Assembly (NCBI GenBank): GCA_963817885.1
Contig: CAWFQE010000002.1
Location: 868,001 to 932,000 of the forward strand
Origin: CAVOHU01 sp963817885
GTDB taxonomy: Bacteria; Acidobacteriota; Vicinamibacteria; Vicinamibacterales; JAKQTR01
Length of the DNA stretch: 64,000 bases
Direction: 5' to 3'
Below are positions 27,570-36,775 of the stretch, one piece after another (position 1 is the stretch's first letter; every line of letters starts with the position of its first letter). The translations under genes were made by a program, and so were the position numbers. Below the pieces are notes generated by a model that worked only from the letters and a program-made list of their open reading frames with translations, searched no databases and was not told the DNA's origin.

Positions 27570-29069
27570 TCAAGCAACCACCGCCGGAAGCTCTGAATTG
27601 GATGCGGCCCAGAACGGCAGATAACTCCTGCTCCTCTTCCCCACGCTGAGATCCCGGACGACGATCATCCCGTCGTCGACGGCTTCGTTGAGCAAGCGCG
27701 ACGCCGTCGCCGCGTTCTTTTCCTCAATGCCAAACCTCTCTCGAATGGAAGTGTTGGTCACGAGCTGTCGCATAACGTATCGCAAGCAGGCATGCAGGTA
27801 GCACGCCCGAATCCGATCTGCCTTCTCCATGTCGGCGAGCGGCCTGTGCGCGAACAGAACCGCCCTCGTGAATCCCTCCGGTGCCTCAAACAAGGGCGCC
27901 GGCAACTGGAACAACTCGATTTGGAGGACGACCTTGTCGATTCCACTCCCCCGCTCCTCACAGATTCGAAAGCGCCGCATCAATGACGCCAGCGCGTCGT
28001 TGCGAGACTTCGGCGGGGAGTCCAAAAAACGGCGGGTGTCCACGAGCGGCTCGCCGGGATTGGTGATCTCGATGCGATCTGAGAATATTTCCACCATAGG
28101 GCCCGCGCCGGTGACAAATAGATCCTGATGAATGATTGCATTCGCCACCAATTCGCGCACCGCCAGTTCCGGGTACATCGGCACCGCCTTACGCAGCGCC
28201 TGCCCTATCACCTCGTTGGTTGGTAGCAGACCATTGATGTAGCCGATCAGACCTGAGAATCCAGTGGCGTACCCCTTTTCCCTTTCATCTTCTCGCACAG
28301 TCTCGTTGCGTCCCGTACCGCGGTACTGGATGACGCGTACGGCCTTTCGTCGCAGAGAGGGGAAGTCGTTCAGTCGCTTGGCGAACAGGATGGCTCCCAG
28401 ATTGGTGATATTCCAGTCGCCCGCGGCGCACGGGTTGATCAGGCCGTCATCTGTCAAGGATTTCAGTATGCCGTCTCGATCCGCGGGCAGGGGCAGTTCG
28501 AGCAGATCAAAGTAGGCCGGATAGTCGAGCACACGCAACACTTCGTCCGCACTGGCCCGTTCGACCGCCACCAGGTTCTCGTAGGGCGTCAGGTCAAATA
28601 TCCGCCACAGAGATCGCTCGCGGTCAGGCACGTCTTTCAGCGGCTTCTTCACTGTTCCAATTCGGATGAACTCCTCACCGTGGAAACGCACCGGATGGCG
28701 ATATGCGCGACCGATTTCCAGCAGCACCACGGGCAAGCCATCGACGGTCAACTCGTGAAAGCGAAAATGGATCTTCGGGCTCAGAAGCCTGAGCAGCCAC
28801 GTATCCAGCGGCTCGTTGCCTTTCTTGGTCGATCCAGGAAAGAAGGTCGTTCCGACGATGTGGTGCGTCTGGTCTTCGACACCCCAGACCATGTACGCGA
28901 AGGCCTTGCCGTTCAGTGCGGCGGCGTTCGCCAACGCTGACAGGTACTCGCCGATCTCCTGCGGGTCGGAGTTGTTGACCTTGAACTCCGCCCATTCGGT
29001 TTCGCGGGGCAGCTTGCACAGCTCGCGGATCAGACCGACGAGGTACTCGGCGCTACGGTCGGACGTCAT
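27570..29069 (-). CDS. AlbA_2/Schlafen-type ATP-binding protein
   Basis: 499 residues. The N-terminal AlbA_2 region contains TEWAEFKVNNSDPQEIGEYLSALANAAALNGKAFAYMVWGVED, and the C-terminal half holds the HATPase_c_4 signature ELVANAIIHQDL with IEITNPGEP and CEERGSGIDKV, followed by a winged helix (IEEKNAATASRLLNEAVDDG). Such proteins occur inside restriction islands and may act as regulators or accessory nuclease/ATPase. It overlaps the nuclease gene by 4 nt. 136 nt separate it from hsdR. Confidence 0.88.
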   Translation of the reverse strand: MTSDRSAEYLVGLIRELCKLPRETEWAEFKVNNSDPQEIGEYLSALANAAALNGKAFAYMVWGVEDQTHHIVGTTFFPGSTKKGNEPLDTWLLRLLSPKIHFRFHELTVDGLPVVLLEIGRAYRHPVRFHGEEFIRIGTVKKPLKDVPDRERSLWRIFDLTPYENLVAVERASADEVLRVLDYPAYFDLLELPLPADRDGILKSLTDDGLINPCAAGDWNITNLGAILFAKRLNDFPSLRRKAVRVIQYRGTGRNETVREDEREKGYATGFSGLIGYINGLLPTNEVIGQALRKAVPMYPELAVRELVANAIIHQDLFVTGAGPMVEIFSDRIEITNPGEPLVDTRRFLDSPPKSRNDALASLMRRFRICEERGSGIDKVVLQIELFQLPAPLFEAPEGFTRAVLFAHRPLADMEKADRIRACYLHACLRYVMRQLVTNTSIRERFGIEEKNAATASRLLNEAVDDGMIVVRDLSVGKRSRSYLPFWAASNSELPAVVA

Positions 29070-29852
29070 GACGTTTCACCGTCACTGGCCGACCGCGCCT
29101 CGATTTCGACCGCTGCCGAGCGAATCAGCACGGTCAGCGGTGTGCCGTCAACATCGAAGGTCCGGTCCCAGGCGCCCCTGGGGATCGTCCCTTCCGAACG
29201 AGCGAGCACGCAGCGACACCACTGGACCTGGTCCCTGAGCAGGACGCGCGTGCCATCTCCCATCTCGTGGGCGTTGAGGAAGCCCAGGTAGACGAGAACC
29301 ACGGGCTTGCCCATCTTCGCCAGCTTCCAGGCGAACGCGAAGCGATTGGAGAGCTGGTAGCGTGAGGTGGCTGACAGCGCGAATCCCGGCATCAAGGCAT
29401 TCCAGCTCAGCGTAGCCTCGCCCAGCGCATTCTCAATCTGCCGAGCATTCTCCTGGTTCGAGGCTCCGGATCGGTCGTCGCCGAGTTCCCCTTCGTGGGC
29501 TTTGGCCTCTATCAGGCATCAGGCCTGAGCGGCCCCCGGTCTGGCAGGTACTCACCAGATCCCAATTGGGCGTGTTGGCGCGTTCCGACTTCGCCAGCCA
29601 CCAGCGCGTGAGCACGTCCCGGTCCGCCTCGGTCAGAAAGCCCGGCGTTTCCCCGAGTTTCGCCTCGTCCGGCTCGATGAAGCCGCGGGGAGCCCAGTGA
29701 GCATCTGGCGGCACCGACGCGTGAGGGGTAACCAACGACGCGAAGAACTCGGCGATCTTGGCGGCTTCCTGGGTGGTCAGCAACAGGCAGCGCAGCCGAC
29801 TTCCTTTGAACTCGCGTTCGCGGAATTCGATCGTGCGTTCAACGCGAGTCAT
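29066..29852 (-). CDS. PD-(D/E)XK-like nuclease of RM island (frameshifted)
   Basis: About 261 residues after removing one extra base near 29523 (ATGCCTGATAGAG, where ATGCTGATAGAG would continue the frame). The repaired centre reads NWDLVSTCQTGGRSGL then LIEAKAHEGEL: an Asp and, ~17 residues on, ExK, as in PD-(D/E)XK nucleases. The C-terminal part has VVLVYLGFLNAHEMG. It overlaps hsdS and the AlbA_2 gene by ATGA on both sides. Hypothetical nuclease accessory of the island; exact function unknown. Confidence 0.65.
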
Positions 29853-31288
29853 GCGTTGACCTCCTCGTCGGCGGGTTCGATCTCGTCGGTCACATCCACG
29901 ACATCGTCAGCGGTCCCTGACGATGACTCCTCGGGCAAGCGCTTCGCCGCCTCGCGCACGTCCAGCTTGCCGGTCACCACGTCGGCGACGAGGCGCGTGC
30001 GGTACTCGCGGAGGAGAGTCGATTTCGCGTTGGAGACGCGTGATGGCGAGCATCAGATTAGTCGTCTCGGCCTGACGTATGGGTTCGCAATGCCTCCTGC
30101 TCGCACATCGGCGGGATGGCCAGCTTGAAACGCTTTATGTCCTCGCACGTGATGGCGCCCTTCGTCATTCCCGGAGTCTTCACTCGAGGCACGAAGCTGA
30201 CGGTAATGCAGCTGTCAGGGCCAGGTGGATGAACTCCGGCGATACCAGCTGCACGCGCGGAGCGATGAACGCGATGTGCTGGTTGATCGTCGCCTCGATG
30301 CCCATATCGGCTGACATACCACGGGTCTTGCCTTGGCCAGTGATGGCGACAAGCACGCTGCCAGCCGAGACTTTTGGTAAATGACACTCACGGAGAGCAT
30401 CTTCCGTCACGAATTGGTCCGCAGTGTCTATAAATCCGCGATTCACTTGTGAACTGTTGAGCCAGGGGTACACGCCCCCTTTCCAGTACATCGTGTTCCC
30501 GCGCGACGGCGTCGAGCCATTTCCGACCCGAGCCAACCGACTGATGCGCCAAAGCTCCCAATGCTGCGGGATGTCGCCGATCCAGGGGATGCCCGAGGGC
30601 TTGAGGGGAACGCTGGGGTCGAGGCCGCGGGTGACGGCGCGGTGGATGATGGCCTGCTTCTGCTCGGTGAGGAGCGCGATTACCTTTCGCTTCGCCCGGA
30701 TCGCCCGCTCCAGCTGGCCGGTCGCCCAATTCAGGAACCGGACGATTGCCGCCTGCTCAGCTATCGTCGGCAACAATACGGGGAGCAACTTCACCTTCTC
30801 CGCATTGAGATTCGCCGAAGGTACCTGCACTCGCCAGAGAAAGCAGATGCCGCCTGAGATTCTCCAGAGAGTAGAGGAAGGTACTCCCGGTCAACGCTGG
30901 AGCTTGTCGGGGAAATTCCGATGATGGCCTGGTTTACGGTCGCATCAACTCCGAGAATCGCTGCCGTTCCGAGGCTGGCGTACATCGAAAATAGAATCGT
31001 ACCTCGCGGGAGGATCTCAAGGTTCCGTGCGGCGCGCCCAAGTTCCGTGATGTTCCGTTCTGTCCTCGCGACACGACGTTGTCGCGTGAGATCGGCTATC
31101 AGTGACCACGGAATGCCATTCGGTGGTTCACAGTAGTACTTCCCAGTGCCCGATGGAGGCGTGCCTCCGGACCAGAAACGCTCGGCGCATTGCTTCAGGC
31201 GGCGGACGTCCCAGTGGCCCGGCACCCTTCCGAGCCACGGCACGCCCGACTCCTTGTACGCCGGATACGGCTTGAGGTCGGCGATCAT
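29849..31288 (-). pseudogene. hsdS: Type I specificity subunit HsdS, multiply frameshifted
   Basis: The layout of a normal HsdS is recoverable in pieces: start MIADLKPYPAYKESGVPWLG, first recognition domain, helical spacer (EQAAIVRFLNWATGQLERAIRAKRKVIALLTEQKQAIIHRAVTRG), second recognition domain (GIPWIGDIPQHWELWRISRLARVGNGSTPSRGN), and the tail VTGKLDVREAAKRLPEE at 29860-29980. At least five indels separate these blocks (near 30870, 30825, 30205, 30170, 30085 and 30015). It would select the DNA site for HsdM/HsdR. The density is higher than in neighbours, so decay or a locally bad assembly are both possible. Confidence 0.85.
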
Positions 31289-31911
31289 CGCCGGCCTTCC
31301 CAGACGTCGATGGTGAGGTCGAGGCCCTGCTCCGCTAACCCGCGCTGTTCGCGGCTGACTTCGGCGCTGAACCTGAGCCGGGCGGAGACATCTTCGCCGC
31401 GACGGGGTGACCGGCATCGGACCCAGCCGACATCGCCGTCGTGCAGTTCTCTCATCGGTGATGAGAATATTGTCCGACGATAGGGGGCGTCGCCGGCCCA
31501 CCTCAATTCGTGACGCAGTGCGTCACAATTTGGAAATACCTGGTAGAACAACCGCATGTAACGGAGGTTGGAGGCGTCGAACCCCTTACCGAACTCGGCG
31601 GTGAGGTGTTCGGCCAGATCGGCGAGCAGGCGAGCGCCATAGGCGGCCCTCGCGGCCCCACGCTGCTCGAATTCCACGATGTGTCGCCCGACGGTCCAGC
31701 AGGTCCGGACCTGGACAACGTCTATGGCGCGCGCCGCCTGTTCGCGACCGGTCTGGATGACCTCGCGAAGGCTGGCAAGCAAGCCGCCTAATTCAGGCGC
31801 GGGTACTGGTACGGAAGCCACGGAGTTCTTCACGGGTGCCTTGCGAGATACCGGTGCCTTGCGGTCAGAGGACACCCGCTTGGTTCTGGCGACGGGCTTC
31901 TTCCTGGTCAC
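31285..31911 (-). CDS. DUF1016 (YhcG) N-terminal protein
   Basis: 208 residues. An N-terminal Lys/Arg/Pro-rich region is followed by the DUF1016_N signature (LREVIQTGREQAARAIDVVQVRTCWTVGRHIVEFEQRGAARAAYGARLLADLAEHLTAEFGKGF, DASNLRYMRLFYQVFPN and LRHELRW). The rest of the YhcG fold, including the C-terminal nuclease domain, is absent. Translation is probably from the GTG at 31911, overlapping the previous gene's stop by 4 nt, and it overlaps hsdS by ATGA. It may be a truncated member of a YhcG nuclease. Confidence 0.75.
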   Translation of the reverse strand: MTRKKPVARTKRVSSDRKAPVSRKAPVKNSVASVPVPAPELGGLLASLREVIQTGREQAARAIDVVQVRTCWTVGRHIVEFEQRGAARAAYGARLLADLAEHLTAEFGKGFDASNLRYMRLFYQVFPNCDALRHELRWAGDAPYRRTIFSSPMRELHDGDVGWVRCRSPRRGEDVSARLRFSAEVSREQRGLAEQGLDLTIDVWEGRR

Positions 31912-32282
31912 GCCGCGCCCCCGTTGGGCAGTTCGTCTTGCTGCTGCTCCGCCTGTTCGACGCAAGACGGTAATCGGAAACGAGCGCAGGTCAATTCTGA
32001 ACGCACTGGGTTCAGAATCGGGAGGGCCCCGTGCAAATCACGCATGGACCAGAAGTCACGCTCGCTGAGCCGTTTACCGACCCCGACGGCGAGTGTGTTG
32101 GGGAAACCTTCCTCGAAGACGTTGGAGTCCCTCGGAATGCTGCCAGCAGTCTCGCCGTGGAATTGTGTCACCGGCGGTGAGACTTTTGGCGAATGCAGGA
32201 CGGTCCGCTCGAGGAGGGCGTGATGGAACTGCCGCTCGAGTTCCCGCTTTCCCCATCGATCCTGCACGGCCCTCTCTTTCAC
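31908..32282 (-). CDS. YhcG-like middle-domain fragment
   Basis: 124 residues from a GTG at 32282 (GTGA overlap with hsdM). The first third, RWGKRELERQFHHALLERTVLHSPKVSPPVTQFHGETA, resembles the central part of DUF1016/YhcG nucleases, which normally follows the N-terminal domain encoded by the gene after it here. The rest has no recognisable domain. The order of the two pieces is thus reversed relative to a normal protein, and the fragment is probably the decayed remains of a duplicated or rearranged gene. Confidence 0.5.
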   Translation of the reverse strand: MKERAVQDRWGKRELERQFHHALLERTVLHSPKVSPPVTQFHGETAGSIPRDSNVFEEGFPNTLAVGVGKRLSERDFWSMRDLHGALPILNPVRSELTCARFRLPSCVEQAEQQQDELPNGGAA

Positions 32283-34639
32283 GCCCCGCCACCTTTCAAC
32301 AGCCCGTCCAACAGCCCCTCGGCCTCTTTCTCGATGGCGAGGATGTCGGCGCGGATCTCCTCGAGCGTGCGCAGTGGCTGCGGCTTGTAGAAGTGGCGCG
32401 TGAAGCTGATCTCGTAACCGATTCGCGTCGCCTCCTCCTTGATCCACGCGTCGGGCGTGTAGGGCAGCACCTCGCGGCGAATGAAGGCCTCGATGCCCTC
32501 CTTCGCCGAGGCTTCGGAGGGCAAGCCGCCTGCCAGCCCAGAAGCCGGCGCCTCCAGAAAAGGCACCTGCTCGGTGTCGCGCAGGTCGGCGTCGGGCTCG
32601 TACTCGACGACGACGGGCTTGCCGTTCACGGTCGACTCGAACAGACCGCGAAGCGGGTCGGCCTTTGTCTTCGTGGTCTTGTGCGCCTTGGCGACGACGG
32701 GCGGCGCGGTCTCGACGCGCCAGCTCACGGCCTTCAGGATCAGCTTCAGGTCGGCGGCTGGCAGCTTGATGTCCGTCTGCTCCAGCGCCTCGTCTACTCG
32801 AACGCGGAACACGTTGTAGTCCTCGAACAGCCCGTCGCCAAGCGTCGCCCGAAGCGTCGTGGCCGCGTCGACCAGCCGGCCGTCGCGCTCCCAGGTCTTC
32901 GGGTCGAGCACCTTCCTCTTCTTCTTCTCGGGCAGACCCATCCTTCCGTCGCCCTCCTCATCGTCACTCCCTTCGTCGTCGCCGCCCCAGTCGGTCAGGC
33001 GCTTTTCCAGCGCGGTGGAGATGTTGGCGAACCTGGTGAAGAGCTCGTCTCCGAACTCGTCATAGAGGGGAGCGCGCAGGTCCTCGTCGCCGGACGCGAA
33101 GCGCAACGTCTCGATCGCCTTGAGCGAGAGCTGGCTGTGCAGGCGCAGCGGCCGTTCGACCGTCACCTTCCAGTAGCCGAACGCCGCGTTGGGGAAGATC
33201 TTGGACTCGGGCGTCTCATCGAATTCGAGGAACGTGCGGCTGATGCGGTCGATGTCCTCGGGCGAGAGCTCGCAGTTCTTCTTGCCGAGATTCTTGCGCA
33301 GCGGCTTGAACCACTGCGTGGCGTCGATGAGCTGCACCTTGCCCGAGCGGTGCGCGGGCTTCCTGTTCGACAGCACCCAGATGTAGGTGGCGATGCCGGT
33401 GTTGTAGAAGAGGTTGAGCGGCAGTGCCACGATGGCCTCGAGCCAGTCGTTTTCGATGAGCCAGCGGCGGATGTTGCTTTCGCCCTGGCCGGCGTCCCCG
33501 GTGAAGAGCGATGAGCCGTTGTGGACCTCGGCGATGCGGCTGCCGAGCGTCGCGGCGTGGTTCATCTTCGACACCATGTTGGCGAGGAAGAGCATCTGAC
33601 CGTCGCTCGAACGGGTGACGAGCGACAGCTCCTCGCCCGCGTGCATCACCTTGAACCGCGGGTCGCGCATGGCGTCCTTGCCGCCCATCCCTTCGAGGTC
33701 CTTCTTCCAGCTCTTCCCGTAGGGCGGGTTGGAGAGCATGAAGTCGAACTCCTGGGCCGGGAAGGCGTCGTGCGAGAGCGTGGACCATTCCGCGCCGCCG
33801 ACGATGTGGTCGGCCGTGTCGCGTTCGCCTTTGAGCAGCATGTCCGCCTTGCAGACCGCGTAGGTTTCGGGGTTGATCTCCTGGCCGTAGAGATTGGCAT
33901 CGATCGCGATTCCGCGCTTCGCCGCGATGGTCGCAAGCGTCTCCTCCGCCACCGTGAGCATGCCGCCGGTTCCGCACGCGCAGTCGTAGAGCAGGTACAG
34001 TCCGGACTTCAGCTGGCTCTCGATCGGCAGGAAGACGAGGTTGGCCATCAGCCGCACCGCGTCGCGCGGCGTCCAGTGCTCGCCCGCCTCCTCGTTGTTC
34101 TCCTCGTTGAACTTGCGGACCAGCTCCTCGAAGACGGTCCCCATCGCGTGATTGTCGATGCCCGCGGGGGAGAGGTCGATTTCGGGGTCGGTGAACTTGT
34201 TGATCAGCGTGCCGAGCGCGTCGGCCTTGGAGAGCGTCGAAAGCTGGTTCCTGAACTTGAAGTTCTCGAGGATGTCCTGGACGTTGGGCGAAAAGCCGTT
34301 GAGGTAGTCCTCGAAGTCGATCAGGAGCTGCTGTTGGCTGCCACGGGATTTCAGGTCGCGGAGCGTGAACCTGGATGTGTTGTAGAACGCCTGGTTGGCG
34401 GCGCCGCACAGCGCGGAACGCTGCTCCGTGATGCCTGCCTCATCCAGCATCTTCCTGGTGTCGAGGACCGCCTGCTTGGTGGGTTCGAGCACCGCGTCCA
34501 GGCGCCGCAGCACGCACATCGGGAGGATGACGTCCGGGTATTTCCCGCGCTTGAACAGGTCGCGGAGAACGTCGTCCGCGATGCCCCAGATGAAGGAGAC
34601 GATCTTGTTGTGCGTTGATTGATCCACGCCTTGTGCCAC
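32279..34639 (-). CDS. hsdM: Type I DNA methyltransferase HsdM
   Basis: 786 residues. An N-terminal HsdM domain (SFIWGIADDVLRDLFKRGKYPDVILPMCVLRRLDAVL) is followed by the N6-adenine methyltransferase catalytic core with LYDCACGTGGMLTVAEE (SAM motif I) and LSNPPYGKSW (NPPY, motif IV), and a long C-terminal region of about 250 residues with an acidic low-complexity linker (DDEGSDDEEGDG). Translation begins at GTG 34639 (MAQGVDQS). It methylates the adenine of the HsdS site. First gene of the island. Confidence 0.95.
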   Translation of the reverse strand: MAQGVDQSTHNKIVSFIWGIADDVLRDLFKRGKYPDVILPMCVLRRLDAVLEPTKQAVLDTRKMLDEAGITEQRSALCGAANQAFYNTSRFTLRDLKSRGSQQQLLIDFEDYLNGFSPNVQDILENFKFRNQLSTLSKADALGTLINKFTDPEIDLSPAGIDNHAMGTVFEELVRKFNEENNEEAGEHWTPRDAVRLMANLVFLPIESQLKSGLYLLYDCACGTGGMLTVAEETLATIAAKRGIAIDANLYGQEINPETYAVCKADMLLKGERDTADHIVGGAEWSTLSHDAFPAQEFDFMLSNPPYGKSWKKDLEGMGGKDAMRDPRFKVMHAGEELSLVTRSSDGQMLFLANMVSKMNHAATLGSRIAEVHNGSSLFTGDAGQGESNIRRWLIENDWLEAIVALPLNLFYNTGIATYIWVLSNRKPAHRSGKVQLIDATQWFKPLRKNLGKKNCELSPEDIDRISRTFLEFDETPESKIFPNAAFGYWKVTVERPLRLHSQLSLKAIETLRFASGDEDLRAPLYDEFGDELFTRFANISTALEKRLTDWGGDDEGSDDEEGDGRMGLPEKKKRKVLDPKTWERDGRLVDAATTLRATLGDGLFEDYNVFRVRVDEALEQTDIKLPAADLKLILKAVSWRVETAPPVVAKAHKTTKTKADPLRGLFESTVNGKPVVVEYEPDADLRDTEQVPFLEAPASGLAGGLPSEASAKEGIEAFIRREVLPYTPDAWIKEEATRIGYEISFTRHFYKPQPLRTLEEIRADILAIEKEAEGLLDGLLKGGGA

Positions 34640-34844
34640 TTCGTGTCAAGAACCGGGTCATCGAGAATACCGGCCGTCGGACAGCGCCCGTGTCAGCAGC
34701 GTGCAATGGTATCAGTCAACCGGATTGTTATCATCGTGCGTCGTGCAGTCCGTGCCTGCAATCGCGGCGATGCGGTCGTGTTTCGGGCATCCAACTGTCT
34801 TCTCAACAGAATTCACGGCCTTGGCGTTCTCAACGATACACAGG

Positions 34845-35117
34845 TCAAACCTTCCAGCGAGCATCGCCGTCGATGATCTCAGCCACCCTCCAGCCCCGAA
34901 TCAATCAAGATCGCCACATGCTCCCCAAGTGTCTGGTTGTCGCCGAATGCCGAACGCGGAGCGGCGAGACACACAAGGTGGCTGGGTCGAGTCATCGCGA
35001 CGTAGGTTTGTAGCAATCGTTTAAGGTCTTCAACCTTCGCACCGCACTGATGAGACTTCTTTCCAAGAAGCCACTGAAGTGACTCTGTCCGATTAGACCC
35101 CGATTCCGCCCAGCGCC
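34845..35117 (-). pseudogene. UvrD-like helicase C-terminal remnant
   Basis: Translation on the minus strand gives KVEDLKRLLQTYVAMTRPSHLVCLAAP, which includes helicase motif VI of UvrD-type SF1A enzymes, then GEHVAILIDSG and, after one G too many, WRVAEIIDGDARWKV and a stop. Only ~85 residues remain; the gene is cut off at an attC-like site at 35.1 kb. Gabija-type and other defence helicases end this way, but the fragment is too short to assign. The rest of 34640-34844 holds the hsdM promoter region, with no recognised signal. Confidence 0.6.
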
Positions 35118-35165
35118 GTTGTGGCCGGCTACGCGAAACTCGGCAGCGTGTCGGCTCCGTTGGGC
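35108..35165 (-). other. attC-like palindrome, left
   Basis: On the minus strand the site starts with GCCCAAC and ends with GCTGGGC, 58 bases apart; inner arms AGCCGACAC and GTAGCCGGC pair with an unpaired base. This matches integron attC geometry, except that the 3' core has GCT for GTT. It directly follows the stop of the FVAMPF gene. Confidence 0.5.
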
Positions 35166-35167
35166 TG

Positions 35168-36136
35168 TTAGCCCGCGCCCGTGCTGGGGCTTACCGCCTC
35201 GGTCGTCGGATCCACTTCTGCAGCCTTCACCATATCGACCTGTGACGGCGCATCGACATTCGCCTCGGGCATATCGCGAAGCGCGGCAGGTGGAATGTCT
35301 CCGGCCGCTACTGATCCGATCTGGGCTCTGATCTCGCGAACGCGAACTTCTGAGGCCGCGTGAAGAGACAACAGCATGCGCAGCCCGAGTTCTGTCCACT
35401 CGTACACGATGGCAGTGCCTTTGCCAGGGCCTTGAGCAATCACGTTGCGATTCTTGAGGGCGCGTACCGCAAGGAGCTCCGTGAGCGCATGAATCCTGGT
35501 ATCCATGATTGGCATGCCAGGACTCTGGAACGCGATAACTGGGAACGCTCGCCGTACCTCTTGATGCATGAACTGGATGGCACTCGGCGAGGCTCCCTCG
35601 AGGATCTTCTGATAGGCCATCTTGGACACGAAGGAGGACTGGTTGACGGCCCGAACGATCTCATCAGAGAGCATCTCGACGGCCGTCGGGCTCGCCAGAT
35701 CGTATTCGACATGCCTGAGGTTCTGCACGTCGAAACTGTAGGTGTGAGAAGGGTTGCGTTGATGAACGAGGAGAATATCCTCTGGGTTTCTCCATGCGGA
35801 CGCCAAGCCAACCTCGTAAGTTACGTTGGCGTTTGCCTGCCATCGAACACCGCCGCGCTCATCGGGACACGATGCCTGCACCGTCATATCGGCGAGAACG
35901 ATACGAGAGTGCAAGACTGCGTCAAAGATCTGTTCGTGAATGTCAGGCGCCCCGGACGTCGCGCGATTGATGATGCGCGCTACCAAGGGGCGCCCGCGGA
36001 CCGACACCCTTCGAATGGCCGGCTCGATTACGCGTTCGAAGGCCGCCCGGAACGGAGGGCTGAACGGCATGGCGACGAAGACCTGATCGCTGGCTTCGTA
36101 TCGCATGAAGTTCTCGTGGAATGTCCGTGGATACAA
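35168..36136 (-). CDS. FVAMPF (deoxyribosyltransferase/TIR-like) protein
   Basis: 322 residues. The N-terminal ~140 resemble the nucleoside-2-deoxyribosyltransferase/TIR-like superfamily: QVFVAMPFSPPFRAAFERVIEPAIRR, HEQIFDAVLHSRIVLADMTVQA, then ANVTYEVGLASAWRNPEDILLV, with Glu in the YE.G motif. The middle looks like a winged helix (ALTELLAVRALKNRNVIAQ). This fold occurs as nucleotide-degrading effectors in antiphage systems. It begins at TTG with AAGGAG 5 nt before it, 18 nt after one attC-like site, and ends just before another. Function is inferred. Confidence 0.7.
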   Translation of the reverse strand: MYPRTFHENFMRYEASDQVFVAMPFSPPFRAAFERVIEPAIRRVSVRGRPLVARIINRATSGAPDIHEQIFDAVLHSRIVLADMTVQASCPDERGGVRWQANANVTYEVGLASAWRNPEDILLVHQRNPSHTYSFDVQNLRHVEYDLASPTAVEMLSDEIVRAVNQSSFVSKMAYQKILEGASPSAIQFMHQEVRRAFPVIAFQSPGMPIMDTRIHALTELLAVRALKNRNVIAQGPGKGTAIVYEWTELGLRMLLSLHAASEVRVREIRAQIGSVAAGDIPPAALRDMPEANVDAPSQVDMVKAAEVDPTTEAVSPSTGAG

Positions 36137-36154
36137 CGAGTCTCCTTGTGTTCG

Positions 36155-36226
36155 GCCTAACGGTGCGCATCGCCCGCGGCCGATCTCCCCGTATTGAACG
36201 CCGTTTGGTGCGTGCGCCCGTTAGGC
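36155..36226 (-). other. attC-like palindrome, right
   Basis: GCCTAAC at 36155-36161 and GTTAGGC at 36220-36226 are exact complements and both fit the integron core consensus (RYYYAAC, GTTRRRY). The arms continue GG, then GCGCA pairs with TGCGC after one extrahelical T. Total 72 bases. This is a good attC candidate. Confidence 0.7.
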
Positions 36227-36335
36227 TGAAGCGAGATCGACCACGCACCCTCAGGGCCTGAAGCACGCCCCAGGCCATCGTCCACTCATTCGCTCCTGTG
36301 CCCACGCTTCGCATCGTCTCGGCCTGGTGGTGCAC

Positions 36336-36620
36336 TCAGCTCCGTTTCAGCTCATCGAGCGCCCTGCGGATCTGGGCGAGCTCCTTCTTCACTTCGGCGA
36401 GCTCGTCCTTTTCGTCCAGAAACCACTTCGCGAGGAAGGCTGCGAAGGTACCGAAGAGCCCGATGCCTGCCACCATCAGCGTGGCCGCGACGAAGCGCCC
36501 TTCCGTGGTGACCGGAAACTTGTCGCCGTAGCCGACGGTGGCGAGCGTCGCAATGGCCCACCAGAGCGCGTCTTCCGCGCCCTTGATGTTGGACTCCGCG
36601 CTGGTTTCGAAGTGCAGCAC
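36336..36620 (-). pseudogene. Potassium-type ion channel, N-terminally truncated
   Basis: 94 residues with the pore signature LWWAIATLATVGYGDKFPVT (TVGYGD selectivity filter), a second membrane helix (GRFVAATLMVAGIGLFGTFAAFLAKWFL) and a coiled-coil end. The first membrane helix and start are missing: the upstream frame can be read as PAPIGASW...VALLPIVVASSS but loses sense near 36690, so a GTG at 36620 is only a formal start. The 3' end lies 110 bases before the attC-like site. Probably a broken channel gene. Confidence 0.65.
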
Positions 36621-36775
36621 CGAGCTGCTGGCGACGACGATGGGGAGCAGGGCGACCGGCGCTGCGGCCGTCCAGGATGCTCCGATCGGCGCAGGATAGC
36701 ACCGAACCCGGATTCACCAGGCTCGCGTCGCCGGAAATCCCGCGGTGTATCCAAATCGATACAAGCAGTAGACCG

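Noticed and set aside
34637..34648. TTGACA as a -35 box for hsdM
   Set aside because: It lies only a few bases before the GTG start, with no room for a -10 element.
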